A stretch of 48,328 nucleotides of DNA from an uncultured Verrucomicrobiales bacterium (GCA_937128235.1 CAKZMG010000004.1:1-48328), one strand, 5' to 3'. Numbered from the stretch's first letter, positions 15,841 to 24,337 are shown. Notes: generated by a model not told the origin, from the letters alone. Made by a program: numbers and translations.

Positions 15841-17283
15841 ATGAAAAGCGTGCATTTTTTGACTGAGTTGTTGTTGTGTTTGGGGTGTGTTTTTTTATCT
15901 GGCTATGTGGGAGAGGGTGCGGTGTTGGGGCTTAAGGATGGTGGCGAGGTAGTGGGTGAGTTCCGAGGGGTGAGTAAGAGTGGTGAGGTGTTGTGGGTGA
16001 GGAAAGGTGAGGATGATGTGAGTGTGTTTGATGGTGGTAGTGTGAGGGAGGTGGATTTTGGTGCTGGAGGAGCTGGAGTGAAGTTACTATGTGATAAGGG
16101 GTTTGTGGTGCTGAGGAATCTGGATGTGGTGGCTGGTGAGGTTGTTGGTTTAGATGATGAGAGGGTTTATTTGGTGACGGATTTTGCGGGTAAGATTTCT
16201 GTGGCTAGGAAGAATGTGAGAAGTGTTTATTTTAGTTCTGTGGCTGAGAGGATGTTGTTTAGTGGGGATGTGAAGGAGGCTGAGTGGACGAACGAGGTAT
16301 TTTCTTCTAAGCTAAAGGAGGAAGGGAAGTCTGAGGCTTGTTTTGATTTTGCTGATGGTGAGATTAAGAATACTGAGTCTGCGGGGTTTTGTGCGTTGAG
16401 GCGTGAGTTACCGAGTCTAGTGGGTGAGCTAGGTGGGATGGAGGGGTTTTGTTTTAAATTTAAGTTAAATAGGGACGCACGGAGCTGGGCGGAGGTGATT
16501 TTACTGGCAGATAAAGTGGTGCCTGAGCAGGAGGCTGAGGAGGGGGCTAAGATTCCTAATTATATGGCGGAGTGGACAGGGTCTTGTTTGTCTATTCTTT
16601 TAAGAGAGGAGGTGGAGTTGAGGTTGCATTATTTTGGTGATGGGGGGGAGCCGCTTACGATGAAGGTGCCGAATATGATGAAGCCTTTGAAGTTGAGTTA
16701 TACTGAGGGGTCGAAGGGGGAGTATGCGGTTTATTTTAACGAGAAACGGAGTTTGCTTAGCTTGTATAAAGATGGGGTGCTGGTGAGTCAGTGGGATGTG
16801 GCTATTGCGAAAAATTTTCTAAAGGGGCGAGTAGTGGGTTTTGCGGATAGGTGGGGGAATGAGGAAGAGTCTGAGTTTACGGTGAGTGATGTTGAGCTGA
16901 GAGTATGGGATGGAGCGGGGGGGGTGGTCTTGAAGGAGGAAAAGCTAGGGGTGGGAGAAGATATGGTTGAGATGGAGGATGGTGTGTCTCGGTTTTATGG
17001 GAAGGCGGGGGCTGTGAATGATGCGAAAGAGTTAGGGTTTAGGGTGTTGAGAATAGAGATGAGTATTCCTGTTGATGGGGTGAATGTGGTGCGTTTTTCT
17101 GATGGGCTGGCTGGTGGCATAAGAGGTGGGAAGAGTGCTGTTACTGTTTATTTTGAGGGTAGAGGGGCTGTCTCGGGTAAGGTGCTGAGGTGTGATGATG
17201 CATTTATTTATCTGGAAACTGTGTTCATGGGTGAGGTTGGTATTAGGCGGGATTTTCTGAGTAAGATGAGATTTAATAATTAG
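15841..17283 (+). CDS. Secreted protein with Sm-like beta motifs flanking a LamG-like domain
   Basis: About 480 residues from ATG 15841, chosen because MKSVHFLTELLLCLGCVFLSG is a good signal peptide; an in-frame ATG at 15817 adds eight residues. Three short Sm-like beta segments are seen: LGLKDGGEVVGEFRGVSKSG near the N-terminus, GEVVGLDDERVYLVTDFAGK after it, and GKVLRCDDAFIYLETVFMGE at the C-terminus. The last two share the pattern GxV-DD-YLxTxFxG-R-F. Between them lies a jelly-roll-like region (YFNEKRSLLSLYKDGVLVSQ, FTVSDVELRVWDG). Proteins of this layout are common in PVC bacteria; function unknown. The coding strand is extremely G/T-rich. Confidence 0.7.
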   Translation: MKSVHFLTELLLCLGCVFLSGYVGEGAVLGLKDGGEVVGEFRGVSKSGEVLWVRKGEDDVSVFDGGSVREVDFGAGGAGVKLLCDKGFVVLRNLDVVAGEVVGLDDERVYLVTDFAGKISVARKNVRSVYFSSVAERMLFSGDVKEAEWTNEVFSSKLKEEGKSEACFDFADGEIKNTESAGFCALRRELPSLVGELGGMEGFCFKFKLNRDARSWAEVILLADKVVPEQEAEEGAKIPNYMAEWTGSCLSILLREEVELRLHYFGDGGEPLTMKVPNMMKPLKLSYTEGSKGEYAVYFNEKRSLLSLYKDGVLVSQWDVAIAKNFLKGRVVGFADRWGNEEESEFTVSDVELRVWDGAGGVVLKEEKLGVGEDMVEMEDGVSRFYGKAGAVNDAKELGFRVLRIEMSIPVDGVNVVRFSDGLAGGIRGGKSAVTVYFEGRGAVSGKVLRCDDAFIYLETVFMGEVGIRRDFLSKMRFNN

Positions 17284-17359
17284 GTGGCGTATGAAATTAC
17301 ATAGAGCTTATTAAATGATGTCTGGCTTGTTTGGGGATTTATGATAGTGGTATAGCTAT

Positions 17360-18256
17360 ATGTTTCATTTTTCATGTAATTGTTGGCTAGGTAGGTTGCT
17401 TGTTGCAATCCTAGCCGCTGTTTTATTTTCATGCAGTGCTGATCCTGAGCCGCCTATGTATTACCCTATATATTCACAGTCTGTTAATGTGAATTCTGGT
17501 CAGCCTGGGATGGGGTCTGCTAGACCTGCAATGTCCTCTAACCAGTTGTTGGGTCAGGTGAATTTGAACCGAGATTACATTCCTTATGGGCGACATGCGC
17601 GGAAGTATAGACGGAGGATGACTCCGCGGTATATAACGATTCATAGCACGCAGAACTATAGCGCTACTGCTGATGCGTGGCAGCATAGCAAGGCTCTGAA
17701 AAACGGAAAGCTCCGTGCTTATAAGCGCAGAGGAGGGAATAGAATTGGTTATTTGGTTTGGCATTACACGATCGATCAATCCCGCGCAGTACAGCATTTA
17801 CCGGATAATGAGCAGGGTGAGCATGCGGATTTTGATGGGCCGGGGAATAATTATTCACTTGGACTGGAGATGTGTGAGAACCGAGGGAATAGCCGAGCAG
17901 CTACGGTGGAGCGGACGGCGAAATTAACCGCGTATCTGATGAAACGACATGGAATACCGATCAGGAATGTGGTGCCTCATTATCATTGGCCACGTGCTGG
18001 ATCTTCTAAACCGAATAAGAATTGCCCACATTTCTTGTTAGATAATGGTAGGCCGGGGGCAAAGTGGAGAGCGTTCCAGACTAAGGTGATGGGGTATTAT
18101 AATCTGATCACTCGTCCAGTGGCTATCCAGCCAGCTCCAGCACCGCAACCGTATCACCCGACCTATCCTCAATATAGGCAGCAGCCTCCATATACGACTA
18201 ACCCTTACGGTGGTAACGGAGGTCCATCTGGATACGGAACACGAGGATATTACTAG
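17360..18256 (+). CDS. N-acetylmuramoyl-L-alanine amidase lipoprotein (Amidase_2, AmpD/PGRP fold)
   Basis: 298 residues. An N-terminal hydrophobic stretch ends in a lipobox-like LFSC (C25), predicting membrane anchoring. The zinc-amidase residues are present: YITIHST (H95), VVPHYHW (H207 or H209) and NCPHF (C222), with SLGLEMC and VWHYTID as further family motifs. A Pro/Gln/Tyr/Gly-rich tail of about 45 residues follows the catalytic domain. It probably cleaves peptidoglycan or anhydro-muropeptides outside the cytoplasm. The next gene starts 6 bp downstream. Confidence 0.88.
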   Translation: MFHFSCNCWLGRLLVAILAAVLFSCSADPEPPMYYPIYSQSVNVNSGQPGMGSARPAMSSNQLLGQVNLNRDYIPYGRHARKYRRRMTPRYITIHSTQNYSATADAWQHSKALKNGKLRAYKRRGGNRIGYLVWHYTIDQSRAVQHLPDNEQGEHADFDGPGNNYSLGLEMCENRGNSRAATVERTAKLTAYLMKRHGIPIRNVVPHYHWPRAGSSKPNKNCPHFLLDNGRPGAKWRAFQTKVMGYYNLITRPVAIQPAPAPQPYHPTYPQYRQQPPYTTNPYGGNGGPSGYGTRGYY

Positions 18257-18262
18257 AGAAAG

Positions 18263-18679
18263 ATGGCTACAGGTATAGATTCAGATACTTGGTATCAATG
18301 CGACCGCTGTACCGCTTGCTGTAAATGGCCGGGCGATGTGAGGGTGGAGGATGATGAAGTGACAGCGATTGCTAAATTTCTAGAGATGGATGAGGATGCG
18401 TTTATCCAGAAATTCACGCGGCTGAGAATGAATAGGAATGGGTTGTCGCTGATAGAACGTGAAAACCACGAGTGCATTATGCTGGAGGATGATCGGTGTA
18501 AGATTCAGTCTGTGAAGCCATTTCAGTGTAAGGGTTTTCCTAATCGGTGGAATTTTCCTGACTGGAAAAAGGTGTGTAAAGCAAAGCCTGTGCCTATGAA
18601 TGAGGCGGTGAAAATGGGGCTTGTAGAAAAAGGTGATCTCTCGGCAGATCATCCGCTGAGGGGGAGCGAGCTAATATAG
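18263..18679 (+). CDS. YkgJ-family cysteine-cluster protein
   Basis: 138 residues, cytoplasmic. The CxxC-x2-C type cluster (CDRCTACCKWPGDV, residues 13-26) plus later cysteines (HECIML, DRCKI, FQCKGFP, KVCKA) match the zinc/iron-chelating YkgJ/UPF0153 family, whose biochemical role is not established. The start ATG follows AGAGAAAG and lies 6 bp after the amidase stop, so they form an operon ahead of tRNA-Glu. Confidence 0.85.
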   Translation: MATGIDSDTWYQCDRCTACCKWPGDVRVEDDEVTAIAKFLEMDEDAFIQKFTRLRMNRNGLSLIERENHECIMLEDDRCKIQSVKPFQCKGFPNRWNFPDWKKVCKAKPVPMNEAVKMGLVEKGDLSADHPLRGSELI

Positions 18680-18782
18680 TGCGAGGGGTTTGATAAAAAA
18701 ATAATGAAAATAGTAAAAAAGAGCTTGCGGAAAGCGTTGGATTATGGTTTTTTGCGCCCGCGCTAGTCGCAACCATTACAGC

Positions 18783-18860
<78 letters not shown>

Positions 18861-18881
18861 TTATCTAGGTAGAAATGCAAG

Positions 18882-18918
18882 AAAAAGGCTTAATTCATAA
18901 GAGATTAAGCCTTTTTTT
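18882..18918 (+). terminator. Rho-independent terminator after tRNA-Glu
   Basis: AGGCTTAAT (18886-18894) pairs with ATTAAGCCT (18904-18912) around a 9-nt loop. The stem extends with A/T pairs on both sides, and a run of T follows (18912-18918). Confidence 0.9.
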
Positions 18919-18947
18919 CTGCCCTGGTCTCTGAACGTCCGTCCTGT

Positions 18948-18969
18948 CTCAAAAATGGCCGTTTTTGAG
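18948..18969. repeat. Short perfect hairpin CTCAAAAA / TTTTTGAG
   Basis: Arms 18948-18955 and 18962-18969 with loop TGGCCG. Weaker outer pairing (CGTCC near 18935 with GGGACG near 18983) could extend it. Lies downstream of the tRNA terminator; it may be a small intergenic palindrome. Role unknown. Confidence 0.5.
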
Positions 18970-19069
18970 CTGTCTGAAGCGGGACGAAGAAAGGTATAGT
19001 GTGGGAATGGTAGAAAGGATTAAATGGCGTTCAAATAACGGAATCTCTATGAAATGATTTTATCATGCT

Positions 19070-19372
19070 TTATGTTGAAAGCGTGGAGACAGGCTTGATG
19101 TCTTTGATGAGCTCTTGGCGTTTGCTTTTGAGCTTGCGGAAGTCACATTCTACTTGGATGCCGTGCCAGAATGAATCGCTTTGATTGAAGAATGCGCCAA
19201 ACCGTATTGACATGGTGGGAGTGATCGAGCGTTTGCCTAGCACGATTTCATTGATCGCCCTCGGTGGCACTCCTATGGCTCTTGCCATGGCATTCTGTGA
19301 GATGCCTAGTGGCTTGAGGTATTCTTCTAAAAGGATTTCTCCCGCTGTGATGGGTGTCATTGTTTTCTTCAT
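19070..19372 (-). CDS. higA: HigA-family antitoxin (XRE-type HTH)
   Basis: 100 residues. HigA hallmarks in order: [19 protein letters not shown], then the helix-turn-helix [18 protein letters not shown] with [14 protein letters not shown], and [17 protein letters not shown]. It binds its operator and neutralises the HigB mRNase. It follows higB by 36 bp in the usual toxin-antitoxin order of this family. The toxin is broken, so here HigA may persist only as a solitary regulator or an orphan antitoxin. Confidence 0.93.
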   Translation of the reverse strand: MKKTMTPITAGEILLEEYLKPLGISQNAMARAIGVPPRAINEIVLGKRSITPTMSIRFGAFFNQSDSFWHGIQVECDFRKLKSKRQELIKDIKPVSTLST

Positions 19373-19375
19373 GGG

Positions 19376-19394
19376 TATAATGTATCACGTTATA
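19376..19394 (-). promoter_or_regulatory. Candidate HigA operator between higB and higA
   Basis: TATAATG (19376-19382) and CGTTATA (19388-19394) form an inverted repeat with one mismatch and a 5-bp centre, directly upstream of the higA ATG (19372). TTGAAT-like and TATA-like boxes overlap it, so higA may have its own promoter. Confidence 0.45.
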
Positions 19395-19408
19395 GTCAGC
19401 ATTCAAGG

Positions 19409-19687
19409 CTAATGATAATCAACGATGGCAACTTGCTCTACTCCTTGAGGAGTCCAGATGAAGGTGATGCGCCATTGCCTGTTGATGCGAATAGAGTGAT
19501 AGCCTTTCAAATTTCCTTTAAGAGCTTCTAGGCGGTTGTTTGGTGGAACGGATAGGTCTTGAAGTGTAGCGGCTTGGTTTAGCTAAATGAGCTTGCGGAG
19601 GGCTACTCTGGCTATGTTGTTGAATCGTCTGTTACGCTCTTCATGGAAAAGCTGTTCAGTGTCACGATTGGCGAATGATAGAATCAT
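19409..19687 (-). pseudogene. higB: higB toxin interrupted by one in-frame amber codon
   Basis: Read on the minus strand from ATG 19687, the frame encodes a full-length HigB-like mRNase (about 92 residues) except for TAG at 19585-19583, codon 35. Before it: MILSFANRDTEQLFHEERN and ARVALRKLI. After it: [40 protein letters not shown] and [10 protein letters not shown], all matching the family and staying in frame to a normal stop. A CAG to TAG change is the simplest explanation, giving the expected KLIQLNQA. The toxin is presumably inactive unless the stop is suppressed. Confidence 0.85.
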
Positions 19688-19747
19688 GTTAGAGTTTATG
19701 AGATGGCTTTTAGCTAATGCTTCATTAGAGGTAAGTTTTTCTTGTGC

Positions 19748-20128
19748 TTATTCCTCTAGTTCCAAAATGAAGCCTTCGTTACCTTGGATTTTTTGTTGGT
19801 AAAATTTGCCTTTGCTTTCGGCATTTTTGAATGCATTCCAGAGTTTCTGGTTAATGTTCTGGTAGAGTAGGGTGGGGATTTTCCCGCGATGGTGATAGAT
19901 GATGAGGTAGCCGGTGTCACCAGCTGGATAGTATTCTATCTTTTTGAAAAGACTGGAATCTGGGGTAATGGTTTCTGCTTTGTGGTTCTCCTTGATCCAA
20001 GTTTCCGCTGATTGGTAGTCGGTAAATGAAGCGGGGTTAATCTCTTCAGTAGTTTCAGACGATTTGCATGAGGTGAAGCTCATTGAGGTGAATAATAGTA
20101 TACTGAGAGATTTTAGAAGGATAGACAT
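19748..20128 (-). CDS. Lipoprotein with KTSC-like domain
   Basis: 126 residues. MSILLKSLSILLFTSMSFTSC is a lipoprotein signal (lipobox FTSC). The C-terminal half (LFKKIEYYPAGDTGYLIIYH, PTLLYQNINQKLWNAF, ESKGKFYQQKIQ) resembles the KTSC fold, in which a strand pair with Y-x-Y leads to a helix and an ASxGxFF-like motif. The function of KTSC domains is not known. It is divergent from the KsgA-Nudix gene, with the starts only 17 bp apart if the upstream start is used for that gene. Confidence 0.65.
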   Translation of the reverse strand: MSILLKSLSILLFTSMSFTSCKSSETTEEINPASFTDYQSAETWIKENHKAETITPDSSLFKKIEYYPAGDTGYLIIYHHRGKIPTLLYQNINQKLWNAFKNAESKGKFYQQKIQGNEGFILELEE

Positions 20129-20145
20129 GCTATTTAGAGTGCTAA

Positions 20146-21531
20146 ATGTTTGACGCTATGTCAATAGAGAGGTTTGATGGTCGGACAATGATAGCGAGCG
20201 AGATTATAGAAGTTCTGAAGAAACATGGAGTGATGCCGAGTAAAAAGCTGGGGCAGAATTTTCTCTGTGATGCTAACGTCGCGCGCTGGATTGTGGATCA
20301 GCTAGAACCTCAGCCTGAGGATACAGTGGTGGAGGTGGGTCCTGGGACTGGTGCGCTGACTGAGCATCTCGTGGGCAAAGTGAAGCGGGTGATTCTAGTG
20401 GAGTTTGATGCCCGACTGGCAGAATACCTGACGCAAAAATTTAGTGATTGCGATGATGTGGAGGTGCATCATTTTGATGGGGCGAGATTTGATGTTAGAA
20501 ATCTATACAAGCACGCACCGATTAAGTTTCTGGGGAATTTGCCCTACAGTGCAGGTGGTGCAATTATGCGGAATTTTATGAAGAGCCCGACTCCTGTGGT
20601 GCGCGCTGTGCTGATGTTGCAGAAAGAATTTATAGACCGAATCGTCGCTAAGCACAGGACGAAGGAATACGGGGTGCTCTCGCTACGGATGCAGAGTGAG
20701 TGGGAGAGTAAGCCAGTGAAGACGGTGCCTCCAGAGGCGTTCCATCCGCGGCCATTGATCGACTCTACAGTGATGACTTGTGTGCCTTCTAAAAATTCCG
20801 AAGTCTATGATAAGCGGTTATTTGATGAGTTAGTAAGGCGCGGGTTTTCACAGCGTAGAAAGCAGGTGAAGAAACAAATGCCTGAGTCTGCGGACTGGGA
20901 GGAGGTCGCTAAATCACTAGGTCTTCCTGTGACGGCGAGGGCAGAAGAGATTAGCCTAGAGCAGTGGATAAAAATCACTCAAGCCTATGATGATCATCCG
21001 CTGAAAAATCTGCCTCAAAGCGGGGATGAAATCTTCGATGTGGTGGATGAGGATGATGAAGTTCTCCGCCAGGAAACACGCAGTGTGGTGCATGCTGAGA
21101 ACTTACTCCACAGAGCGGTACATATCCTAGTTTTTAATAAGAAAAAAGAAGTGCTACTTCAGAAGCGTAGCACCCTTAAAGATAACTTCCCTGGAGTCTG
21201 GGACAGTAGCGCAGCGGGTCACTTGAACTCAGGAGAAGGCTATGATGAATGTGCTGTTAGAGAGCTGGAAGAGGAACTCGGCATCGATGCTGAAGTCCAG
21301 CATATTGCTCAGATCAAGCCTAGCGAGAACACTGGCTGGGAGCACATTGGTCTCTATGTAGCAAGACATGATGGTGCGCTGAGATTCCCGTGTAGTGAGG
21401 TGGAGCACGCAGTGTGGTTCGGCATGGATCAGCTAAATGACTGGATTTCTGCGAGACCAGAAGCATTTGCGACTGGCTTCCTGGAATGCTGGGAGGTGTT
21501 TTACGAGAAATTTAGTAACTATGGGGAGTAA
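20146..21531 (+). CDS. rsmA: RsmA/KsgA 16S rRNA dimethyladenosine transferase fused to a Nudix hydrolase
   Basis: 461 residues in one frame. Residues ~15-285 are KsgA, which dimethylates A1518/A1519 of 16S rRNA: KKLGQNFLCDANV, SAM-binding VEVGPGTG (62-69), catalytic NLPY (131-134), and the SQRRKQVKKQM helix. Residues ~300-455 are a Nudix domain of the YfcD/IDI-like type: VFNKKKEVLLQKRSTLKD, then a perfect Nudix box from G358 to G379 (E364, R372-E373, E376-E377). No frameshift is needed to join them. KsgA homologs normally begin near MIASEIIEVLKKHG, so ATG 20188 (residue 15) is a plausible true start. Fusion suggests coupling of ribosome maturation to nucleotide or prenyl-diphosphate hydrolysis; that is inference. 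Confidence 0.93.
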   Translation: MFDAMSIERFDGRTMIASEIIEVLKKHGVMPSKKLGQNFLCDANVARWIVDQLEPQPEDTVVEVGPGTGALTEHLVGKVKRVILVEFDARLAEYLTQKFSDCDDVEVHHFDGARFDVRNLYKHAPIKFLGNLPYSAGGAIMRNFMKSPTPVVRAVLMLQKEFIDRIVAKHRTKEYGVLSLRMQSEWESKPVKTVPPEAFHPRPLIDSTVMTCVPSKNSEVYDKRLFDELVRRGFSQRRKQVKKQMPESADWEEVAKSLGLPVTARAEEISLEQWIKITQAYDDHPLKNLPQSGDEIFDVVDEDDEVLRQETRSVVHAENLLHRAVHILVFNKKKEVLLQKRSTLKDNFPGVWDSSAAGHLNSGEGYDECAVRELEEELGIDAEVQHIAQIKPSENTGWEHIGLYVARHDGALRFPCSEVEHAVWFGMDQLNDWISARPEAFATGFLECWEVFYEKFSNYGE

Positions 21532-21536
21532 CAAAT

Positions 21537-22736
21537 TTATCCCTCAGGAGGCTGCTTATCTGGAGTATCTTTGAGCACATTCAAATCTGTTAGACCCAGA
21601 GTTTCTAGATCTGTGAACTGATCTTTTAGTGATCCTAGCTGATCTGATGTGTGGAGTTCTAGTTGGCGATTAAATGCTGCATGAAATAAGCTTAATAGAA
21701 TATCTGATGTTGCCACTGTCACGAGTAGGATGGTGGCTAAAAAATTACTGACAAAGGAAATGATGCTTGATACGTCCCAATCTTTTACTTTAGTCAGCAA
21801 GAGGGCGATGATGGCAACGGTTCCGATGAGGTTATAAAACTGTAATTTTTTCCTAGCTGAGCGGAGTGTGTTATCAAGCTCGCTAGCCGATGTGGGAGTC
21901 GTGAGCTTGCGTGTATTCATCACGAGTGTGAGAGGGGCGAAGCTGTAGGCAGCAAGTGCCACAATAGCTAGAAAACTCTGAGCCTGCACAGCGATCATGA
22001 GTGCGATGATAAAAAACAGTGCATAAAGAGGAGCGATAACAACTGCAATCCAGCCTGGCATAGTTGATTCTGGTATCAGTGTCTTTAGTGCAAGTGATGA
22101 GCGAATGAGACCGGGAAATAAGCCGAGCACCATGGGAAGTAAAGTAGCTAAAAATAGAACTCCCACTAAACCAATGGTGAGCATCGCTTGCTGGGGTCCC
22201 ATGATCTTAGTGTCTAGAAATGGTTTCACAGGAATCATAGAGACGGCAAATGGGATAATGAACATGCACATCCAACCCAAGCGCGTAAATTTTTTAGTCT
22301 TTTTGACATTCGTCCATGACATCGCCGCAAGGAGGATGAAATAGCTTGCACCCGCTTTAGCTATAATGAACATGATGAGGATGAAGGTGATTATGCCGGG
22401 GGATTTTTCTTCGATCACATCAATGAGTTCTACAAAGGAAAAAATAGCAGCGATGATGAGTGATATGCCGGCTATCCATAGCAAGCCTCTACGCCAAGCT
22501 AGAAAATTTCTCGCTAAGTGAGATTCTTTAGGGAACCCCGAGGTATCGAGGGCGGATTCTTCACTAGCTAATAACTCTTGCTGTTGGAAGTCACTCTTCA
22601 CAAAACGATTAAAGAACGCTTTGATAGTAGTTTGTAGAGTGCTGGCTTTATCTCCTATGGAATGATCAGTGTTACCAGGATTAGGAGTATTAGGTGATTC
22701 GGAGGGTGATGATGGTGGCGTGGGCGAATCTGTCAT
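21537..22736 (-). CDS. Multi-pass membrane protein, unknown
   Basis: 399 residues. A Pro/Ser-rich cytosolic-looking N-terminus (about 1-80) is followed by roughly eight hydrophobic segments, grouped at about 88-150, 155-175, 183-215, 228-270 and 308-350. A hydrophilic tail ends in KQPPEG. No catalytic motif or known family recognised. It converges on the KsgA-Nudix gene with 5 bp between stop codons. Confidence 0.6.
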   Translation of the reverse strand: MTDSPTPPSSPSESPNTPNPGNTDHSIGDKASTLQTTIKAFFNRFVKSDFQQQELLASEESALDTSGFPKESHLARNFLAWRRGLLWIAGISLIIAAIFSFVELIDVIEEKSPGIITFILIMFIIAKAGASYFILLAAMSWTNVKKTKKFTRLGWMCMFIIPFAVSMIPVKPFLDTKIMGPQQAMLTIGLVGVLFLATLLPMVLGLFPGLIRSSLALKTLIPESTMPGWIAVVIAPLYALFFIIALMIAVQAQSFLAIVALAAYSFAPLTLVMNTRKLTTPTSASELDNTLRSARKKLQFYNLIGTVAIIALLLTKVKDWDVSSIISFVSNFLATILLVTVATSDILLSLFHAAFNRQLELHTSDQLGSLKDQFTDLETLGLTDLNVLKDTPDKQPPEG

Positions 22737-22826
22737 AGTTAGTTGAATTTATAATGTTGATTACGACACTATAAATATAAACTAATCGGGTCAATGATTT
22801 TTCGTCATAGAGACCCTAACAGAAAT

Positions 22827-23351
22827 CTATTTCATCACAGCGAGTCTCTCATTTCCATCTTCATCTGTGAGGCGGTCAATAAGTGACCACGCGCTATTTT
22901 GTCCGTCTTTAGTTAGACGATATGATTTATGAGAGTGGAGACCATCGCTATTGATTTTTATGAAATGTTTCTTCTCTAGTGTGTCCACGATCTTCGTAGT
23001 GTTCGCTGGTTTGCGATCATAGCTGTGGAGGTAAATGTTGATTTGCTTTGTCTCTAAATGTTCAGATCCTTCTAGCTCTTTATAAAGACATGCTAGTAAA
23101 ACACACTCGCTTCCCGATAGTCTATAGCTTGGGTCATCTAACACTTTACGGATCGTTCTGAGAGTGTCAGATGTCTTCTGGTCTCCACCATCCTCTTGAT
23201 CCATCGCAGAGAGCAGCGCCTCTTCTGCTTTCTTAAACGCTAGCGACTTTGTGATGAACTCCTGGTAGAGTTCTAGCTGCTCCACGCTAAGTTCTTCATG
23301 CACGTTAGTGAGTGAATGTGAGATGTTTCGGAAGTTCGGTGTATCGGACAT
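22827..23351 (-). CDS. Hypothetical protein with C-terminal winged-helix-like region
   Basis: 174 residues, no signal peptide. The N-terminal half is acidic and helical. From about residue 80 (SGSECVLLACLYKELEG) to 160, three helices and a beta wing can be drawn (NTTKIVDTLEKKHFIKINS, SHKSYRLTKDG), as in MarR-like DNA-binding domains. The gene diverges from the 23604 gene across an AT-rich gap carrying AAATTAGC repeats, the first two within 35 bp of its start. It is the obvious candidate to bind them; that is inference. Confidence 0.6.
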   Translation of the reverse strand: MSDTPNFRNISHSLTNVHEELSVEQLELYQEFITKSLAFKKAEEALLSAMDQEDGGDQKTSDTLRTIRKVLDDPSYRLSGSECVLLACLYKELEGSEHLETKQINIYLHSYDRKPANTTKIVDTLEKKHFIKINSDGLHSHKSYRLTKDGQNSAWSLIDRLTDEDGNERLAVMK

Positions 23352-23357
23352 GATAGT

Positions 23358-23980
23358 AAATTAGCAATTTTTTAAAAAATTAGCAAGTTTTTCTTTAGGT
23401 TTGTGTTTTTGGTGTCCTAAAACCCTTATAAAACCGTTAAAATGCAACATTGTTTAATTTGTTGTGAATATCAATTTTAATTAAATTAGCTATTTTTTCC
23501 TTTATTTTATAATGTTTTAAAAAATAGTTGGTAGAATAATTTGCATAAATTAGCTTATAAAGGTAATTTTTTGTCACTCGAATAACCCATAACTTACTTA
23601 TCCATGAGAAAAAGACATCACACTAATCAGACAAGACATCAATTTAGCCTAAATGGTAGCTCTTCAAACAGATCTCTAAGAGGATCAATGCAGGGAAGCC
23701 GTAGAAGCATTAGTAAAAAATTAGCACCAAAAAATCAGGACGTAGAGAAATTAGCCAAACAGGGCAACGTAACGAGCGAAGAAAGCATGATTCCGCTCAA
23801 AGAATGGAAGAAAGAGGAGAATTACGAGATGAAGTTAGAAGATGAAATTTCCACAAATGAGCTAAATGATTTTGCTTTCAGCTGTATTGAGTCACTTGCT
23901 AATTTAGCTAATTCAAGTCAATCAATCCAACAAGCCTTAACGAAAATAGTGAAGCAGAAGCTAGTCAGTTTTGCTAATTT
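23358..23980. repeat. Array of AAATTAGC sites in and around the 23.35-24.0 kb divergent region
   Basis: Direct copies: 23358-23367, 23377-23386 (spaced 19 bp), 23483-23492, 23547-23556, 23718-23727, 23748-23757. Inverted copies TTGCTAATTT: 23896-23905 and 23971-23980, plus a variant at 23904-23913. The intergenic part (23352-23603, 252 bp, strongly AT-rich) holds four; the others run into the 5' half of the plus-strand gene. The decamer AAATTAGCAA occurs four times. It looks like a protein-binding or iteron-type array. Confidence 0.65.
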
Positions 23981-24308
23981 AGCACAGGAGAGCAGAGAGG
24001 CTAAAGGTGAATTCAGAGAATACGTAGCCTGGAGTAAGCAATTCATCTCCAGTGTTCAGCCACTTCTTAAAAGTCAGTCTGGTCCAGCTCAAGAGATTGG
24101 TCAGCTCACTACTCAAGTAATGCAGTGTGCGGAGCGCAGTATGAGGCAGAAGTATCGTTCAGAAACACTCACAAAGAGACTCGCATTTTTAGTAGAGGCG
24201 GTTTCTGCCCATGTTTCTAGTCTAGGTGTAGAAATGGGTTTTCCTCAGCCAGTGATGAAGAAGGTGAGGCTATCAGTGAGTCGTGCGCTTACGGCAGAGA
24301 CTAAATAA
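23604..24308 (+). CDS. Hypothetical basic, helical protein
   Basis: 234 residues, no signal peptide. The first 45 residues are very basic and Ser/Asn/Arg-rich (MRKRHHTNQTRHQFSLN, SLRGSMQGSRRSISKKLAPK), like a nucleic-acid-binding arm. The rest is mainly helical with Gln/Ala/Ser-rich stretches and no family I recognise. AAATTAGC-type sites occur inside its own 5' half. It ends in a very strong terminator. Position and composition suggest a DNA-associated partner of the divergent winged-helix gene; function is unknown. Confidence 0.6.
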   Translation: MRKRHHTNQTRHQFSLNGSSSNRSLRGSMQGSRRSISKKLAPKNQDVEKLAKQGNVTSEESMIPLKEWKKEENYEMKLEDEISTNELNDFAFSCIESLANLANSSQSIQQALTKIVKQKLVSFANLAQESREAKGEFREYVAWSKQFISSVQPLLKSQSGPAQEIGQLTTQVMQCAERSMRQKYRSETLTKRLAFLVEAVSAHVSSLGVEMGFPQPVMKKVRLSVSRALTAETK

Positions 24309-24337
24309 TTTTTATTGTTATACGGGGGTATATGCGA

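Noticed and set aside
19587-19802. Plus-strand frame at 19587-19802
   Set aside because: It is antisense to the higB pseudogene and the KTSC lipoprotein and matches nothing known.
23352-23603. AAATTAGC array as a CRISPR
   Set aside because: Units are too short, spacings irregular and orientations mixed, and no cas genes are present.
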